A DNA stretch of 37,907 bases from Clostridia bacterium. Its GTDB lineage: Bacteria > Bacillota > Clostridia > Oscillospirales > CAG-272. The stretch's first letter is position 1; each line of letters starts with the position of its first letter. Both the position numbers and the translations under genes were made by a program. Shown here one piece after another: positions 15,033-22,709 of the stretch. The stretch is taken from contig JAFUQP010000013.1 of assembly GCA_017472305.1 (NCBI GenBank), positions 1-37,907 of the forward strand, read 5' to 3'. The notes beneath the pieces were generated by a model. The model made no database searches, had not been told where the DNA came from, and saw only the letters and a list, made by a program, of their open reading frames with translations.

Positions 15033-16522
15033 TTCTCACTCCTTCTGTGGCCGAGAAGCCTGCCCTCGTATTCCATAAGGAAGAACTCGGCGGTCTTTGT
15101 AAAGCTTGCCGCGCAGTCCTCGCCGCGGAAGCCGAACACGGCGCTCATATTTCCGAAATAGCGGTCGATAATCTGAACGAAGAGTATGAGCTTCTTCTCC
15201 TCAAGCCACGCAAATGAGGCGGCATCGTTATACATAAAGCCGTTTGTCGTCTTGGTAACGCCGTATTCGTCGGAGTAGCCAAGCTCGGGGAACTTTCCAA
15301 AGACGTTGTGATTTACGCCGAAGGGGATAACCTTGTCGCCCTGTGCGTTCTTATAGCGGAACTCGCCGCTCTTTCCGTCCTCGGAGAAAACGAAGGAGAA
15401 TTCGGTAATGCCCATAGGGTTCTTTTCGCAGTCGTAGACTCTGCCCGAGAGCTCCTCTCTGAATGAGGAGTCCTCCGTACCGACCATCGTGCGAAGCTTA
15501 AGGGTTGCCGAGTAGTCCTCAAGGCTCTTTTGTGCCTCGGGATTTTCGGGCAGGGGCTCGTCCTTTGTGTTATTGACCACCAAGTCAAAGAAGCTGTTTA
15601 CAATAATGCTTCTTACTATGTTCTTGTCACCCTGGTTGTCTGCCGTAGTGACGAGTATAATGCCTCTGTCGGGGAGGCAGATGGTGATTTCGTCGCCCAT
15701 TCCGACGAAGGCAAATCCGTTCTGCTCGGTTCTCCAAATCTGGTAGCCGTAGCCGTAGCGGAATACTCCGTAGTGAGAGCTTTCGGTGTTGTCGCGAACC
15801 TTGCTCGTTGCCGTGCGAAGGAAGTCCTCGTTCATAAGGCGCTCGCCCTCCCACATTCCGTAGTTCATACAGAGCTGACCGAAGGACGCGATATCTCTCG
15901 CCGTGCAGACCATAGCCGAGTCGCCCCAGCTGTCGCCGTTCGGGGTTTTGAGAATTGTTGCGGTCTTGAAGGTGCCCATTTTGTCAAAGAGGCGGGATTT
16001 CAAGTAGTCGAGAAGCGACATACCCGAGAGTTTCTCCACGATTGCCGCCAGCACCTGCGAGCCGGGGCTGTCATACTCCCAGAGTGTTCCTGCGGGACGC
16101 TCGGAGGAGCCTGTCGCGAGGTAGAGGTGAGTTCTGTCGGGGTCGCCCGCGGTAAACCAGTTGAGGGGGTTGCCCGAGGTCGTCATAGTCAGCATATCGC
16201 GCACCGTCTGCTCGGAAAGATACTTCGGTATCTCTCTGTCAATCTTCTCGGGAAAGATATCAACGAGCCTTGTGTCGAGCGAGAGCTTGCCCTCCTCCTC
16301 AAGAAGGCCTATGCCTATAGCAGTGAAGCTCTTTGTCTGCGAGTACATTCTGTGGCAGAAATCCTTATCGAAGGGCGCCCAGTAGTTCTCGGACACAATC
16401 TTACCGTTTCGCATAATGAGAAGCGAGTGCATTGCAGCACCGCGCTTTTCAAGTGTCTTTATGTATTCCTCAATTTTTTCCGAGGGTATACCCGCCGCCT
16501 CGGGAGTGATTTTTTCAAACAT
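15029..16522 (-). CDS. Beta-lactamase-fold serine hydrolase (tandem copy B)
   Basis: A 497-residue protein with the serine hydrolase domain at about 10-310: nucleophile motif SQTK (S61, K64) and Y-D-S in LWEYDSPGSQ, where most relatives have Y-x-N. The last about 150 residues form a beta-rich domain shared with the upstream copy, including NPMGITEFSFVFSEDG and QIIDRYFGNM. It is the same length as the gene at 16584-18077 and very similar throughout, so the two are a tandem duplication. AAAAGGAG precedes ATG 16522. There is no signal peptide. An esterase, peptidase or carbohydrate esterase role is possible. Confidence 0.82.
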   Translation of the reverse strand: MFEKITPEAAGIPSEKIEEYIKTLEKRGAAMHSLLIMRNGKIVSENYWAPFDKDFCHRMYSQTKSFTAIGIGLLEEEGKLSLDTRLVDIFPEKIDREIPKYLSEQTVRDMLTMTTSGNPLNWFTAGDPDRTHLYLATGSSERPAGTLWEYDSPGSQVLAAIVEKLSGMSLLDYLKSRLFDKMGTFKTATILKTPNGDSWGDSAMVCTARDIASFGQLCMNYGMWEGERLMNEDFLRTATSKVRDNTESSHYGVFRYGYGYQIWRTEQNGFAFVGMGDEITICLPDRGIILVTTADNQGDKNIVRSIIVNSFFDLVVNNTKDEPLPENPEAQKSLEDYSATLKLRTMVGTEDSSFREELSGRVYDCEKNPMGITEFSFVFSEDGKSGEFRYKNAQGDKVIPFGVNHNVFGKFPELGYSDEYGVTKTTNGFMYNDAASFAWLEEKKLILFVQIIDRYFGNMSAVFGFRGEDCAASFTKTAEFFLMEYEGRLLGHRRSEK

Positions 16523-16583
16523 TTCGGTTGCTCCTTTTCTTTTTTCGTTGCCTTGCTTTATTATTTTTGCAATAAAAATTTTA

Positions 16584-18077
16584 TTATTTTATTCTCTTTG
16601 CAATAAGCTTGCCTTCGTAGGTGTCAAGGAAGTCCTCTGCGGTTTTATACATTGCCACGCCTGCCTCGTCGCCCTTAAAGGCAAAGTATGCCGTCATATT
16701 TCCGAAGTATCTGTCGATAATCTGCACCTCGAGCTTGCATTTTCTCTCCTCAAGCCAAGCAAAGGAAACCGCGTCCCTGTAGGTGAAGCCGTCAGTCGTT
16801 CTGATACCGCCGACGCCGTCGGAGTAGCCCAGCTCGGGGAACTTGCCGAACTCGTTGTAGTTTACTCCGAAGGGGATAACCTTGTCGCCCTGGGCGTTCT
16901 TGTAGCGAAGCTCGCCACATCTTCCGTCCTCGGAGAATACGAAGGAGAACTCGGTAATTCCCATCGGATTTTCCTTACAGCCGTATACCGCGCCCGAGAG
17001 CTCGCGCCTGAAGGGCGAGTCTATGTCACCCTCTGCCGAAACGAGCTTCAAGGAGCTTGCGAGTGCCTCAAGAGCCTTGTCCTTTTCGGGATTTTTGGGC
17101 AATACGGCACTACCGATATTGCGGTAGATAATATCAAAGTAGCTCGTTACTATGTAGTGACCTGCAAACGGCGAGCCCTGCGTATCTGCGGTGCAGACGA
17201 AAACCGTGTCCTTATCGGGCGAGCAAATCGTAAACTGGCTTCCCATACCGTTGAACATAAAGGAGTTCTCCTCGGTTCTCCAAATCTGATAGCCGTAGCC
17301 GTTTGTGAAGGGCGAATAGTGCCTTTCGTACTCGCTGTTGTCGCGAACCTTGCTCGTCGCGGTCTTAAGGTAGTCCTCGTTCATAAGACGCTTGCCTTCA
17401 TAGACACCGCCACAAAGGACGAACCTTGCAAAGGAAGCCATATCGCGAGAGGTGCATATGAGTGCCGAGTCGCCCCAGCTGTCGCCGTTTCTTACCTTAA
17501 GCATCTCGGCGGTCTTGAAGGTGCCGAGGTGGCAGAAAATTTTGTCATAAAGATAATCGAAGGTGGTCTTGCCCGAGAGCTTCTCAACGAGGTTCGAGAG
17601 CACCTGCGAGCCTGCACTGTCGTACTCCCAGAGAGTTCCCGCGGGGTGGACCTCCTCGCGTCTGTTGACGTTGAAGTACATATAGGTTCTGTCGGAATAG
17701 CTGTTATTAAACCAATAGCATCCCTCGGCCACGGTGGTCATAGTCAGCATCTCGCGCACCGTCTGCTCTGCGAGGTGGCGAGGAAGATACGCGCCAATCT
17801 TCTCGGGGAAGTAGGTAGACATAGGAGCGTCGAGCGAGAGCTTGCCTTCTTCTTCAAGAAGTCCTATTGCAACTGCGGTATAGCTCTTGGTCTGCGAGTA
17901 CATTCTGTGGCAGAAGTCCTTATCAAAGGGCGCCCAGTAATATTCGGCAAAGATTTTGTCACCGCGCATCATAAGCACACTGTGCATACGGATTTTGCGC
18001 CTGTTAAGCGCATCGATAAATTCGAGAACTCTTGCCGAGTCAAGACCGATAAGCTCGGGAGAAATTTTTTCAAACAT
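16584..18077 (-). CDS. Beta-lactamase-fold serine hydrolase (tandem copy A)
   Basis: First gene of a three-gene minus-strand operon. The 497-residue product has SQTK (S61, K64), Y-D-S in LWEYDSAGSQ and the same C-terminal domain as copy B. The most similar stretches are YWAPFDKDFCHRMYSQTKS and the C-terminal NAQGDKVIPFGVN. Differences concentrate in the region between about residues 115 and 135, near the expected substrate cleft, suggesting divergent specificity after duplication. AGAGGAAA precedes the ATG. The gene has a strong promoter with a 134-nt structured leader. Confidence 0.82.
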   Translation of the reverse strand: MFEKISPELIGLDSARVLEFIDALNRRKIRMHSVLMMRGDKIFAEYYWAPFDKDFCHRMYSQTKSYTAVAIGLLEEEGKLSLDAPMSTYFPEKIGAYLPRHLAEQTVREMLTMTTVAEGCYWFNNSYSDRTYMYFNVNRREEVHPAGTLWEYDSAGSQVLSNLVEKLSGKTTFDYLYDKIFCHLGTFKTAEMLKVRNGDSWGDSALICTSRDMASFARFVLCGGVYEGKRLMNEDYLKTATSKVRDNSEYERHYSPFTNGYGYQIWRTEENSFMFNGMGSQFTICSPDKDTVFVCTADTQGSPFAGHYIVTSYFDIIYRNIGSAVLPKNPEKDKALEALASSLKLVSAEGDIDSPFRRELSGAVYGCKENPMGITEFSFVFSEDGRCGELRYKNAQGDKVIPFGVNYNEFGKFPELGYSDGVGGIRTTDGFTYRDAVSFAWLEERKCKLEVQIIDRYFGNMTAYFAFKGDEAGVAMYKTAEDFLDTYEGKLIAKRIK

Positions 18078-18126
18078 AACGTTTCCTCTTTTCTGATTTG
18101 GAATATAATATTAAAGGTCAAATAAA

Positions 18127-18212
18127 GTGTCTGCCGTACTCGAGAACATAGCCCCATACCTGCCGAAGGATAAAAGCACTCGGCAGGCTCACGCGTAGAG
18201 CGACCCTGACAC
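18127..18212 (-). ncRNA. Structured 5' leader of the serine hydrolase operon, riboswitch-like
   Basis: On the minus strand GTGTC (18212-18208), at the expected transcription start, pairs with GACAC (18131-18127). Inside are a strong hairpin CCTGCCGA (18187-18180)/TCGGCAGG (18166-18159) and a small CTC/GAG hairpin (18200-18198 with 18190-18188). This closed multi-branch fold looks like an aptamer or a protein-binding leader. It matches none of the riboswitch consensus sequences I know. No terminator is seen after it, so control would be at translation or stability. Confidence 0.4.
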
Positions 18213-18218
18213 AGCACC

Positions 18219-18247
18219 ATTATACTACGGTGAAAATGCAAAGTCAA
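18219..18247 (-). promoter_or_regulatory. Sigma-A promoter of the serine hydrolase operon
   Basis: On the minus strand TTGACT (18247-18242) and TATAAT (18224-18219) with a 17-bp spacer. Confidence 0.87.
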
Positions 18248-18429
18248 TATAAAAAATTATTATTTTCTATATATTTATTATATAAATGTAACGCGAAGGG
18301 GGCGAATTTACGGTTAATAAAATTTTATAATTATTTTTTTGAGAGCGCGAGGCGGCGGATAAAAGAGAAAACGCGTTTTTGAAAGAGGTGGGTCGTTTTG
18401 CCGTAATTTTAAAAAATGCGAGAAAAGCA
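18248..18429. other. AT-rich intergenic stretch without gene
   Basis: Between the divergent promoters of the serine hydrolase operon and the glmU-like gene. I see no convincing coding frame, RNA or repeat here. Confidence 0.5.
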
Positions 18430-18476
18430 CCCCCGAATTTTAAAATCGTGTAAAGCCGTATTTTGGTTTTCGGGGG
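18430..18476. terminator. Long stem-loop with T-rich flank
   Basis: CCCCCGAA (18430-18437) pairs with TTCGGGGG (18469-18476), with AAAAT/ATTTT pairing inside (18442-18446, 18460-18464). T-rich sequence follows on the plus strand. No gene lies just upstream on either strand, so it may insulate the two divergent promoters or belong to an unrecognised RNA. Confidence 0.35.
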
Positions 18477-18482
18477 CGTTTT

Positions 18483-18539
18483 GTGCATTTTTTAACTGTT
18501 TTACGCCGTTTTCGGGGGGTTGACAATTAAAAAATGCAC
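18483..18539. promoter_or_regulatory. Perfect 13-bp inverted repeat embracing the glmU-like promoter -35 box
   Basis: GTGCATTTTTTAA (18483-18495) and TTAAAAAATGCAC (18527-18539) are exact reverse complements, spaced by 31 bp. The right arm lies wholly in the spacer between the -35 and -10 boxes. A regulator bound to both arms would block the promoter. The arms are AT-rich, but an exact 13-bp match placed like this is unlikely to be chance. Confidence 0.45.
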
Positions 18540-18548
18540 TGTTATAAT
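18520..18548 (+). promoter_or_regulatory. Sigma-A promoter of the glmU-like/glmM operon
   Basis: Perfect TTGACA (18520-18525) and TATAAT (18543-18548), 17-bp spacer. Confidence 0.9.
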
Positions 18549-18569
18549 AGGCTTTGATAAAATATGCGG

Positions 18570-18641
18570 AATACACGATTTCAAATTCGAGGGTTAATTT
18601 TTGCGAGTATGGGCATAGCCCTGCAAAGCCGAGGGTGTATT
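18570..18641 (+). promoter_or_regulatory. Structured leader of the glmU-like/glmM operon
   Basis: AATACAC (18570-18576) pairs with GTGTATT (18635-18641). Within it TTTGC (18600-18604) pairs with GCAAA (18623-18627), enclosing GGGC-ATA-GCCC (18611-18621). CGAGGGT is repeated at 18588-18594 and 18630-18636. It is not the glmS ribozyme or any leader I recognise. It ends 14 nt before the ribosome binding site. Confidence 0.35.
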
Positions 18642-18663
18642 TCAAAAAAAGAACGGAGAAGGT

Positions 18664-19317
18664 ATGTATAAGCACGGAGAAAACCTCAAGCTTCTCGACG
18701 AGGGGAGCATTTTCATAGCCGACAGCGTTGTTATCGGCAAGGACGTTACCATATACGAGCGCAACAGGATAGAGGGTAACACGGTTATCGGCGACGGCGC
18801 TGTAATTTTGCCCGGCAACTATATAGTAGATACGGTAATAGGAAGGAACACGACCTTCAATCAGTCGCAATCCGAGGGCGCCTCGGTCGGTGACGGAGTG
18901 TACGTCGGGCCGTTTGCCAGACTCCGTCCCGGGGCGAAAATTCTCGACGGGGCGAAAATCGGCAACTTCGTCGAGATAAAGAACGCGACCGTCGGAGAGG
19001 GAACGAAGGTAAGCCACCTCGCCTACGTTGGAGATGCCGACCTCGGAGGCGGCTGCAATATCGGCTGCGGAGCGATTTTTGTAAACTACGACGGAAAATC
19101 TAAGCACAGAACTACGGTTGGCGACAACTGCTTCATAGGCAGCAACTGCAATATTATAGCCCCCGTCACGATAGAGAATAACAGCTATATCGTCGCAGGC
19201 ACGACGGTAACCGAGAGAGTGCTTGAGGACGACTTCGTCATTGGCAGGGTGCGCGCCGAGCGCAAGCCCGGGCGAGCGCATAAGTATCTTAAACATTTTA
19301 TCAACCCCAAGGAATAA
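18664..19317 (+). CDS. Acetyltransferase-only GlmU-like protein (left-handed beta-helix)
   Basis: A 217-residue hexapeptide-repeat protein corresponding to the C-terminal half of GlmU, which acetylates glucosamine-1-phosphate. The key residues are kept: R86 in VGPFARLRPGA, K106 in NFVEIKNA, H118 in SHLAYVGDA (equivalent to the E. coli catalytic His) and NYDG (141-144). The N-terminal uridylyltransferase domain is completely missing and the first about 60 residues already form beta-helix repeats. A separate uridylyltransferase would be needed elsewhere in the genome. Its neighbour glmM makes its substrate, supporting a role in UDP-GlcNAc synthesis. The start is preceded by GGAGAAGG. Confidence 0.82.
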   Translation: MYKHGENLKLLDEGSIFIADSVVIGKDVTIYERNRIEGNTVIGDGAVILPGNYIVDTVIGRNTTFNQSQSEGASVGDGVYVGPFARLRPGAKILDGAKIGNFVEIKNATVGEGTKVSHLAYVGDADLGGGCNIGCGAIFVNYDGKSKHRTTVGDNCFIGSNCNIIAPVTIENNSYIVAGTTVTERVLEDDFVIGRVRAERKPGRAHKYLKHFINPKE

Positions 19318-19327
19318 GGAGAAAGAA

Positions 19328-20638
19328 ATGGGACTGTTTTTTGGAACCGACGGACTTCGCGGAATTGTAAACGCTGACCTTACCTTCGAGCTTGCATACA
19401 AGTGCGGTAACGCGCTTGCCTCTGTCAAGCCCTCGCCGCGCGTTATTATAGGGCGCGACACGCGCGTGAGCGGAGAATACCTTACCCTTGCCGTGGCAGG
19501 GGGAGTTATGAGCGGCGGCGGTGAGGTTATCGACCTCGGGGTTATTCCCACCTCGGGAGTTGCCTATCTTACGCGCGAGCTTTCTGCCGATTACGGTGTC
19601 GTTATCAGCGCCTCGCACAATCCGCGCGAGTATAACGGAATCAAGGTGTTTGACTCGAACGGCTACAAGCTCTCCGACAAGGAGGAGGAAGCCCTCGAGA
19701 GGCGGTTTATTCATACTAAAATCAATGATTTTCCCGACATAGGCAGATTTTCCTCTGAGTATAATCACATAAAAAAATACGAGAGCTTCCTCGAGGAAAG
19801 CTCGGTAGGCTCGCTTGAGGGAATGAAGATAGTCCTCGACTGCGCCAACGGTGCCGCTTGCAGAATAGCTCCCGCGGTATTCAGAGCGCTCGGTGCTTCT
19901 GTGGTTGCCTCGGCATCTAGCGAGGACGGAATGAAAATCAACGACGGCGTTGGCGCGCTCTATCCCGAGCATCTGATTCGCAGAATGGAGAGATACAAGG
20001 CTGACGTTGGCTTTGCCTTTGACGGAGATGCCGACAGGCTGATTGCCGTCGATAAGTGCGGCAAGGTCATAGACGGCGATATGCTTATCTATATGCTCGC
20101 GCGCAATATGAAAAAGGAGGGCAGACTTCGCTCTGATACCGTCGTAGGCACGAGCCACACAAATATGGCAATAGAGCACGCTCTCGCAAGGTGCGGTATC
20201 GGTCTTATCCGTACCGATATAGGCGACAAATACGTCCTCGAGAAGCTTATTTCCGAGGGACTCTCGCTCGGCGGAGAGCAGTCGGGACATATTATTTTAA
20301 AGGATATCCACTCGACGGGCGACGGAATACTCTCGGCAATCGCTACCGCGGGTGTTATGCGCCGCGAGGGCGCGTCACTTTCTGAGATGTTCGACGTCGA
20401 GCTCTATCCGCAGGCGAATATCAACGTCACCGTAGCGGATAAGCTGCGCGTAATCAACAGCGAGTCGGTAAACGACGCGCTCGCGAGAGTAAGGGGCGCG
20501 CTTGGCGACTGGGGCAGGGTAATGCTCCGCGCCTCGGGCACAGAGCCGAAGGTCAGAATTATGGTCGAGAGCCCCGACGGAGAAACCAACCGCCGCTATG
20601 CCGAGGAGCTTGAGCGCGCGGTAAGAGAGGCGGAGTAG
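19328..20638 (+). CDS. glmM: Phosphoglucosamine mutase GlmM
   Basis: GlmM interconverts glucosamine-6-phosphate and glucosamine-1-phosphate for peptidoglycan precursor synthesis. The 436-residue protein has FGTDGLRG at the N-terminus, the phosphoserine loop ISASHNPREYNG (S96), the Mg-binding loop DGDADR (about 232-237), the sugar-binding GGEQSGHI, and the phosphate-binding RASGTEPKVRI at the C-terminus. Length is close to the 440-450 typical of the family. AAGGAGA overlaps the stop codon of the GlmU-like gene, so the two genes form one operon acting on consecutive steps. Confidence 0.95.
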   Translation: MGLFFGTDGLRGIVNADLTFELAYKCGNALASVKPSPRVIIGRDTRVSGEYLTLAVAGGVMSGGGEVIDLGVIPTSGVAYLTRELSADYGVVISASHNPREYNGIKVFDSNGYKLSDKEEEALERRFIHTKINDFPDIGRFSSEYNHIKKYESFLEESSVGSLEGMKIVLDCANGAACRIAPAVFRALGASVVASASSEDGMKINDGVGALYPEHLIRRMERYKADVGFAFDGDADRLIAVDKCGKVIDGDMLIYMLARNMKKEGRLRSDTVVGTSHTNMAIEHALARCGIGLIRTDIGDKYVLEKLISEGLSLGGEQSGHIILKDIHSTGDGILSAIATAGVMRREGASLSEMFDVELYPQANINVTVADKLRVINSESVNDALARVRGALGDWGRVMLRASGTEPKVRIMVESPDGETNRRYAEELERAVREAE

Positions 20639-20652
20639 AGGCGTTCGCCACG

Positions 20653-20834
20653 TTGAAATGAATTCGCCTTTAGCGAATTCCCAAAATGACCTTGCGGTCT
20701 TGAAATGCTCGGCACAGCCGAGCTTGAAATGCCTTGCGGCATAAGGATAATCATTACACATTCGAAACAGAGGGGCGAAGTAATTTTGAGCAGAAATCGT
20801 CGGCTGACGAGCGATAACCGTACGAGTGTACGGT
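20653..20834 (+). repeat. Array of small hairpins separated by TTGAAATG
   Basis: TTGAAATG occurs at 20653, 20700 and 20724, each followed by a perfect stem-loop. The stems are GAATTCGC/GCGAATTC (20660-20680), GACC/GGTC (20688-20699), GCTCGGC/GCCGAGC (20707-20723) and ATGCC/GGCAT (20729-20742). Two more follow: CGTC/GACG (20798-20809) and ACCGTAC/GTACGGT (20817-20834). There is no coding frame. The modular look suggests a non-autonomous interspersed repeat in the 3' region of the glmM mRNA. I do not recognise the family, and I see no second copy in this window. Confidence 0.55.
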
Positions 20835-20921
20835 GAGCAAGGAAACGGCGATAGAACGAAAAAATAAAAAAGAAGAAATTCGTAGAATTTCAACCTTAAA
20901 ATCTTAATTATGCATAATTTT

Positions 20922-20961
20922 AGAGCGAAGATACCTTTTTAACAGTATCTCCGCTCTTTTT
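20922..20961 (+). terminator. Terminator of the glmU-like/glmM operon
   Basis: AGAGCG-A-AGATAC (20922-20934) pairs with GTATCT-C-CGCTCT (20945-20957) with one A-C mismatch, followed by TTTTT. It lies about 285 bp after the glmM stop, leaving the hairpin array in the transcript. Confidence 0.8.
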
Positions 20962-20993
20962 CGTTCAGGTTTCCTAAATGACGCAGACCCTTG

Positions 20994-22508
20994 CTATTTT
21001 TCGATAATATGTAAAGTAGGGTTTACAATACTGTCGCAGGCGGCGACGCTTGTCTGTCGCAGTGCCATAAGGCGCATACCGATATTCTCGATAATATTGC
21101 GCGGCGGCAGGGGCAGGGAGCGAAGCTCCTTTGAGTTAATCTGCTTCGACTTTGATACGATTGAGAGGTATCTGTCGTAGACTGTAGAGTTGAGAAGCGC
21201 GAACAGACCGAAGGCAAGACGTGGGCATATTTCGGCATTTTTGTCCTTGGTATCAATGAAGTTTATCTTATTGTGCGTGCTTATGTATCTGTATGCCGGG
21301 AGCTGAGCCGCCATATAGATTGCGGGATTTATAAATCTGTCGTCACTCTTTGCGGGCACGCGCTTGACGATAATCATATTCTTGTTTTTCTGAACGAGGG
21401 TAGGGCTTACGGGAGCTATGTACTGCTTTTTTCCGGCCTCGGGGAAGCTTATCTGTCCGTTCCTTATCGCCGAGGGACGAAGAAGCGGTACAGACGCCTT
21501 TATCGGCTCCTCAAAGAGCAGTCCCTCGCATCTTGAGTCTATAACGAGTCCCGTTGACATCTTAAGACCGAGGCTTGTGAGCGTTTCGGGGAAGCCCGAA
21601 AGGTACTTTACAATTCTGGTGTCCTCAAGGCTCTTTGGGAAGGTGAGGCTTCCGTCCTCTGCGTCAACGACAAAGGAGTAGTCGAGCAGCGGCAGCTCGG
21701 TAAGAGTCTTGCCGTCGTCGGTCGAGGTGGTTATCTTGACCTTTTGCGGTGCTTCCTTTTTGGTGTAGGCGAGGAGCACGTTTTTCTTTAGCGGCACGGG
21801 GCGCTTCGGGTTCTTCTGCTTACCGACGAAGAGGTGAACACCCGTAAGCGAGAGCGACTTTGCAAGCTCGCGGCGGAATGGAGTCAGAGCAGATGCCGAG
21901 GCAACCGTCGTCGGGAGCATAATAACGAGCGAGCCGCCTTCCTCGAGGTGGCGCACTGCAAGACGGGCAAAGAGGAACGCCTCGCTAATCTTCAGCTGTG
22001 TTACTCCGCCGACCGAGAGAGCCTCGGGAGAATTCTTATCCACAAGCTCCGTCGGGGGATTTATGATTATAACGTCGAACTTATCCTCTATAATTTCGTC
22101 AAAGAAGGATACCGTGTAGTGATTTTTAGAGTCGGTGAGATAGTTTTCGCCGTAGACTGTAATATAGAGCTTTACGTCATAGTCGTGACGGCATTTCTTT
22201 CTTATTCTCTCAAGGTTATCCTCGAGCATAGGGAGAAAGTCGGGATTGTTTTCGTAGCAGGTAAGGAAAATCTGCTTGCAGGACGGAAGCCTCTTGCAAA
22301 TAGCCTCAACTGCGGCAGCCGCTAAAATGCCCGTTCCGGCAGATGGGTCGAGCAGGGTGTAAACGTCCTTCGTTTCGTCAAGAGAAAGCATATCCGCCAT
22401 AAGACGGGCGGTATCCTTCTTAGTGAACAGCCTGCCGAGGCGCACGTTCTCACTCTTTGATTTTTCCCTAATAAGCTTTCCGGTGTTTCTTACCGCAAGA
22501 GCAAGCAT
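20994..22508 (-). CDS. N6-adenine DNA methyltransferase with target-recognition region (orphan)
   Basis: A 504-residue protein with an N-terminal Eco57I/TaqI-type methyltransferase domain: GRLFTKKDTA as motif X, DPSAGTG (D54) as SAM-binding motif I, and IIINPPTE (N150) as motif IV. Gamma-class enzymes normally have N-P-P-Y/F/W; here the aromatic base-stacking residue is replaced by T153. The C-terminal half (about 230-490) resembles a specificity domain with LRPSAIRNG and a final LNSTVYDRYL...INSKELRSLPLP block. No restriction gene is adjacent, so it is an orphan methyltransferase or a degenerate one. AAAGGA precedes ATG 22508. Confidence 0.78.
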   Translation of the reverse strand: MLALAVRNTGKLIREKSKSENVRLGRLFTKKDTARLMADMLSLDETKDVYTLLDPSAGTGILAAAAVEAICKRLPSCKQIFLTCYENNPDFLPMLEDNLERIRKKCRHDYDVKLYITVYGENYLTDSKNHYTVSFFDEIIEDKFDVIIINPPTELVDKNSPEALSVGGVTQLKISEAFLFARLAVRHLEEGGSLVIMLPTTVASASALTPFRRELAKSLSLTGVHLFVGKQKNPKRPVPLKKNVLLAYTKKEAPQKVKITTSTDDGKTLTELPLLDYSFVVDAEDGSLTFPKSLEDTRIVKYLSGFPETLTSLGLKMSTGLVIDSRCEGLLFEEPIKASVPLLRPSAIRNGQISFPEAGKKQYIAPVSPTLVQKNKNMIIVKRVPAKSDDRFINPAIYMAAQLPAYRYISTHNKINFIDTKDKNAEICPRLAFGLFALLNSTVYDRYLSIVSKSKQINSKELRSLPLPPRNIIENIGMRLMALRQTSVAACDSIVNPTLHIIEK

Positions 22509-22560
22509 AGCCTATCCTTTCCGCAGAAAACGCATTTCTGCCTCAATTTATTCAATCAAT

Positions 22561-22589
22561 ATTTTATCATACTTTTCGGTCTTATGCAA
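22561..22589 (-). promoter_or_regulatory. Promoter of the methyltransferase gene
   Basis: On the minus strand TTGCAT (22589-22584) and TAAAAT (22566-22561) with a 17-bp spacer. Confidence 0.65.
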
Positions 22590-22619
22590 GACATTTTTCA
22601 AGTTTTTTTGATAAAATTA

Positions 22620-22648
22620 TTGCAAAATCGCCCGAAAGGTGATATACT
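22620..22648 (+). promoter_or_regulatory. Promoter of the metallophosphoesterase gene
   Basis: TTGCAA (22620-22625) and TATACT (22643-22648) with a 17-bp spacer, divergent from the methyltransferase promoter about 30 bp away. Confidence 0.65.
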
Positions 22649-22661
22649 AAAATAGATAAAG

Positions 22662-22702
22662 TGCGGCAAGGTGAAAAAGCCGCAAAACAAACTCACGAAA
22701 GG
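22662..22702 (+). promoter_or_regulatory. Leader hairpin plus AACTCACGAAAGG motif, copy 1
   Basis: TGCGGC (22662-22667) pairs with GCCGCA (22679-22684) and is followed by AACTCACGAAAGG (22690-22702), which includes the ribosome binding site. The same arrangement occurs before hpf at 24130-24163. Confidence 0.45.
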
Positions 22703-22709
22703 TACCGAT

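Noticed and set aside
16416-18125. Long open frame (569 codons) on the plus strand opposite the serine hydrolase gene
   Set aside because: It is the antisense of a clear family protein, lacks a ribosome binding site and family motifs, and results from GC-biased codon use; similar antisense frames occur opposite 15.5-16.6 and 22.6-23.9 kb.
18409-19551. 380-codon minus-strand frame across the glmU-like gene
   Set aside because: It runs antisense through a well-conserved acetyltransferase and a promoter, with no recognisable domain.
20653-20834. CRISPR array
   Set aside because: The hairpin units differ in sequence and length; there is no constant repeat with regular spacers and no cas gene.
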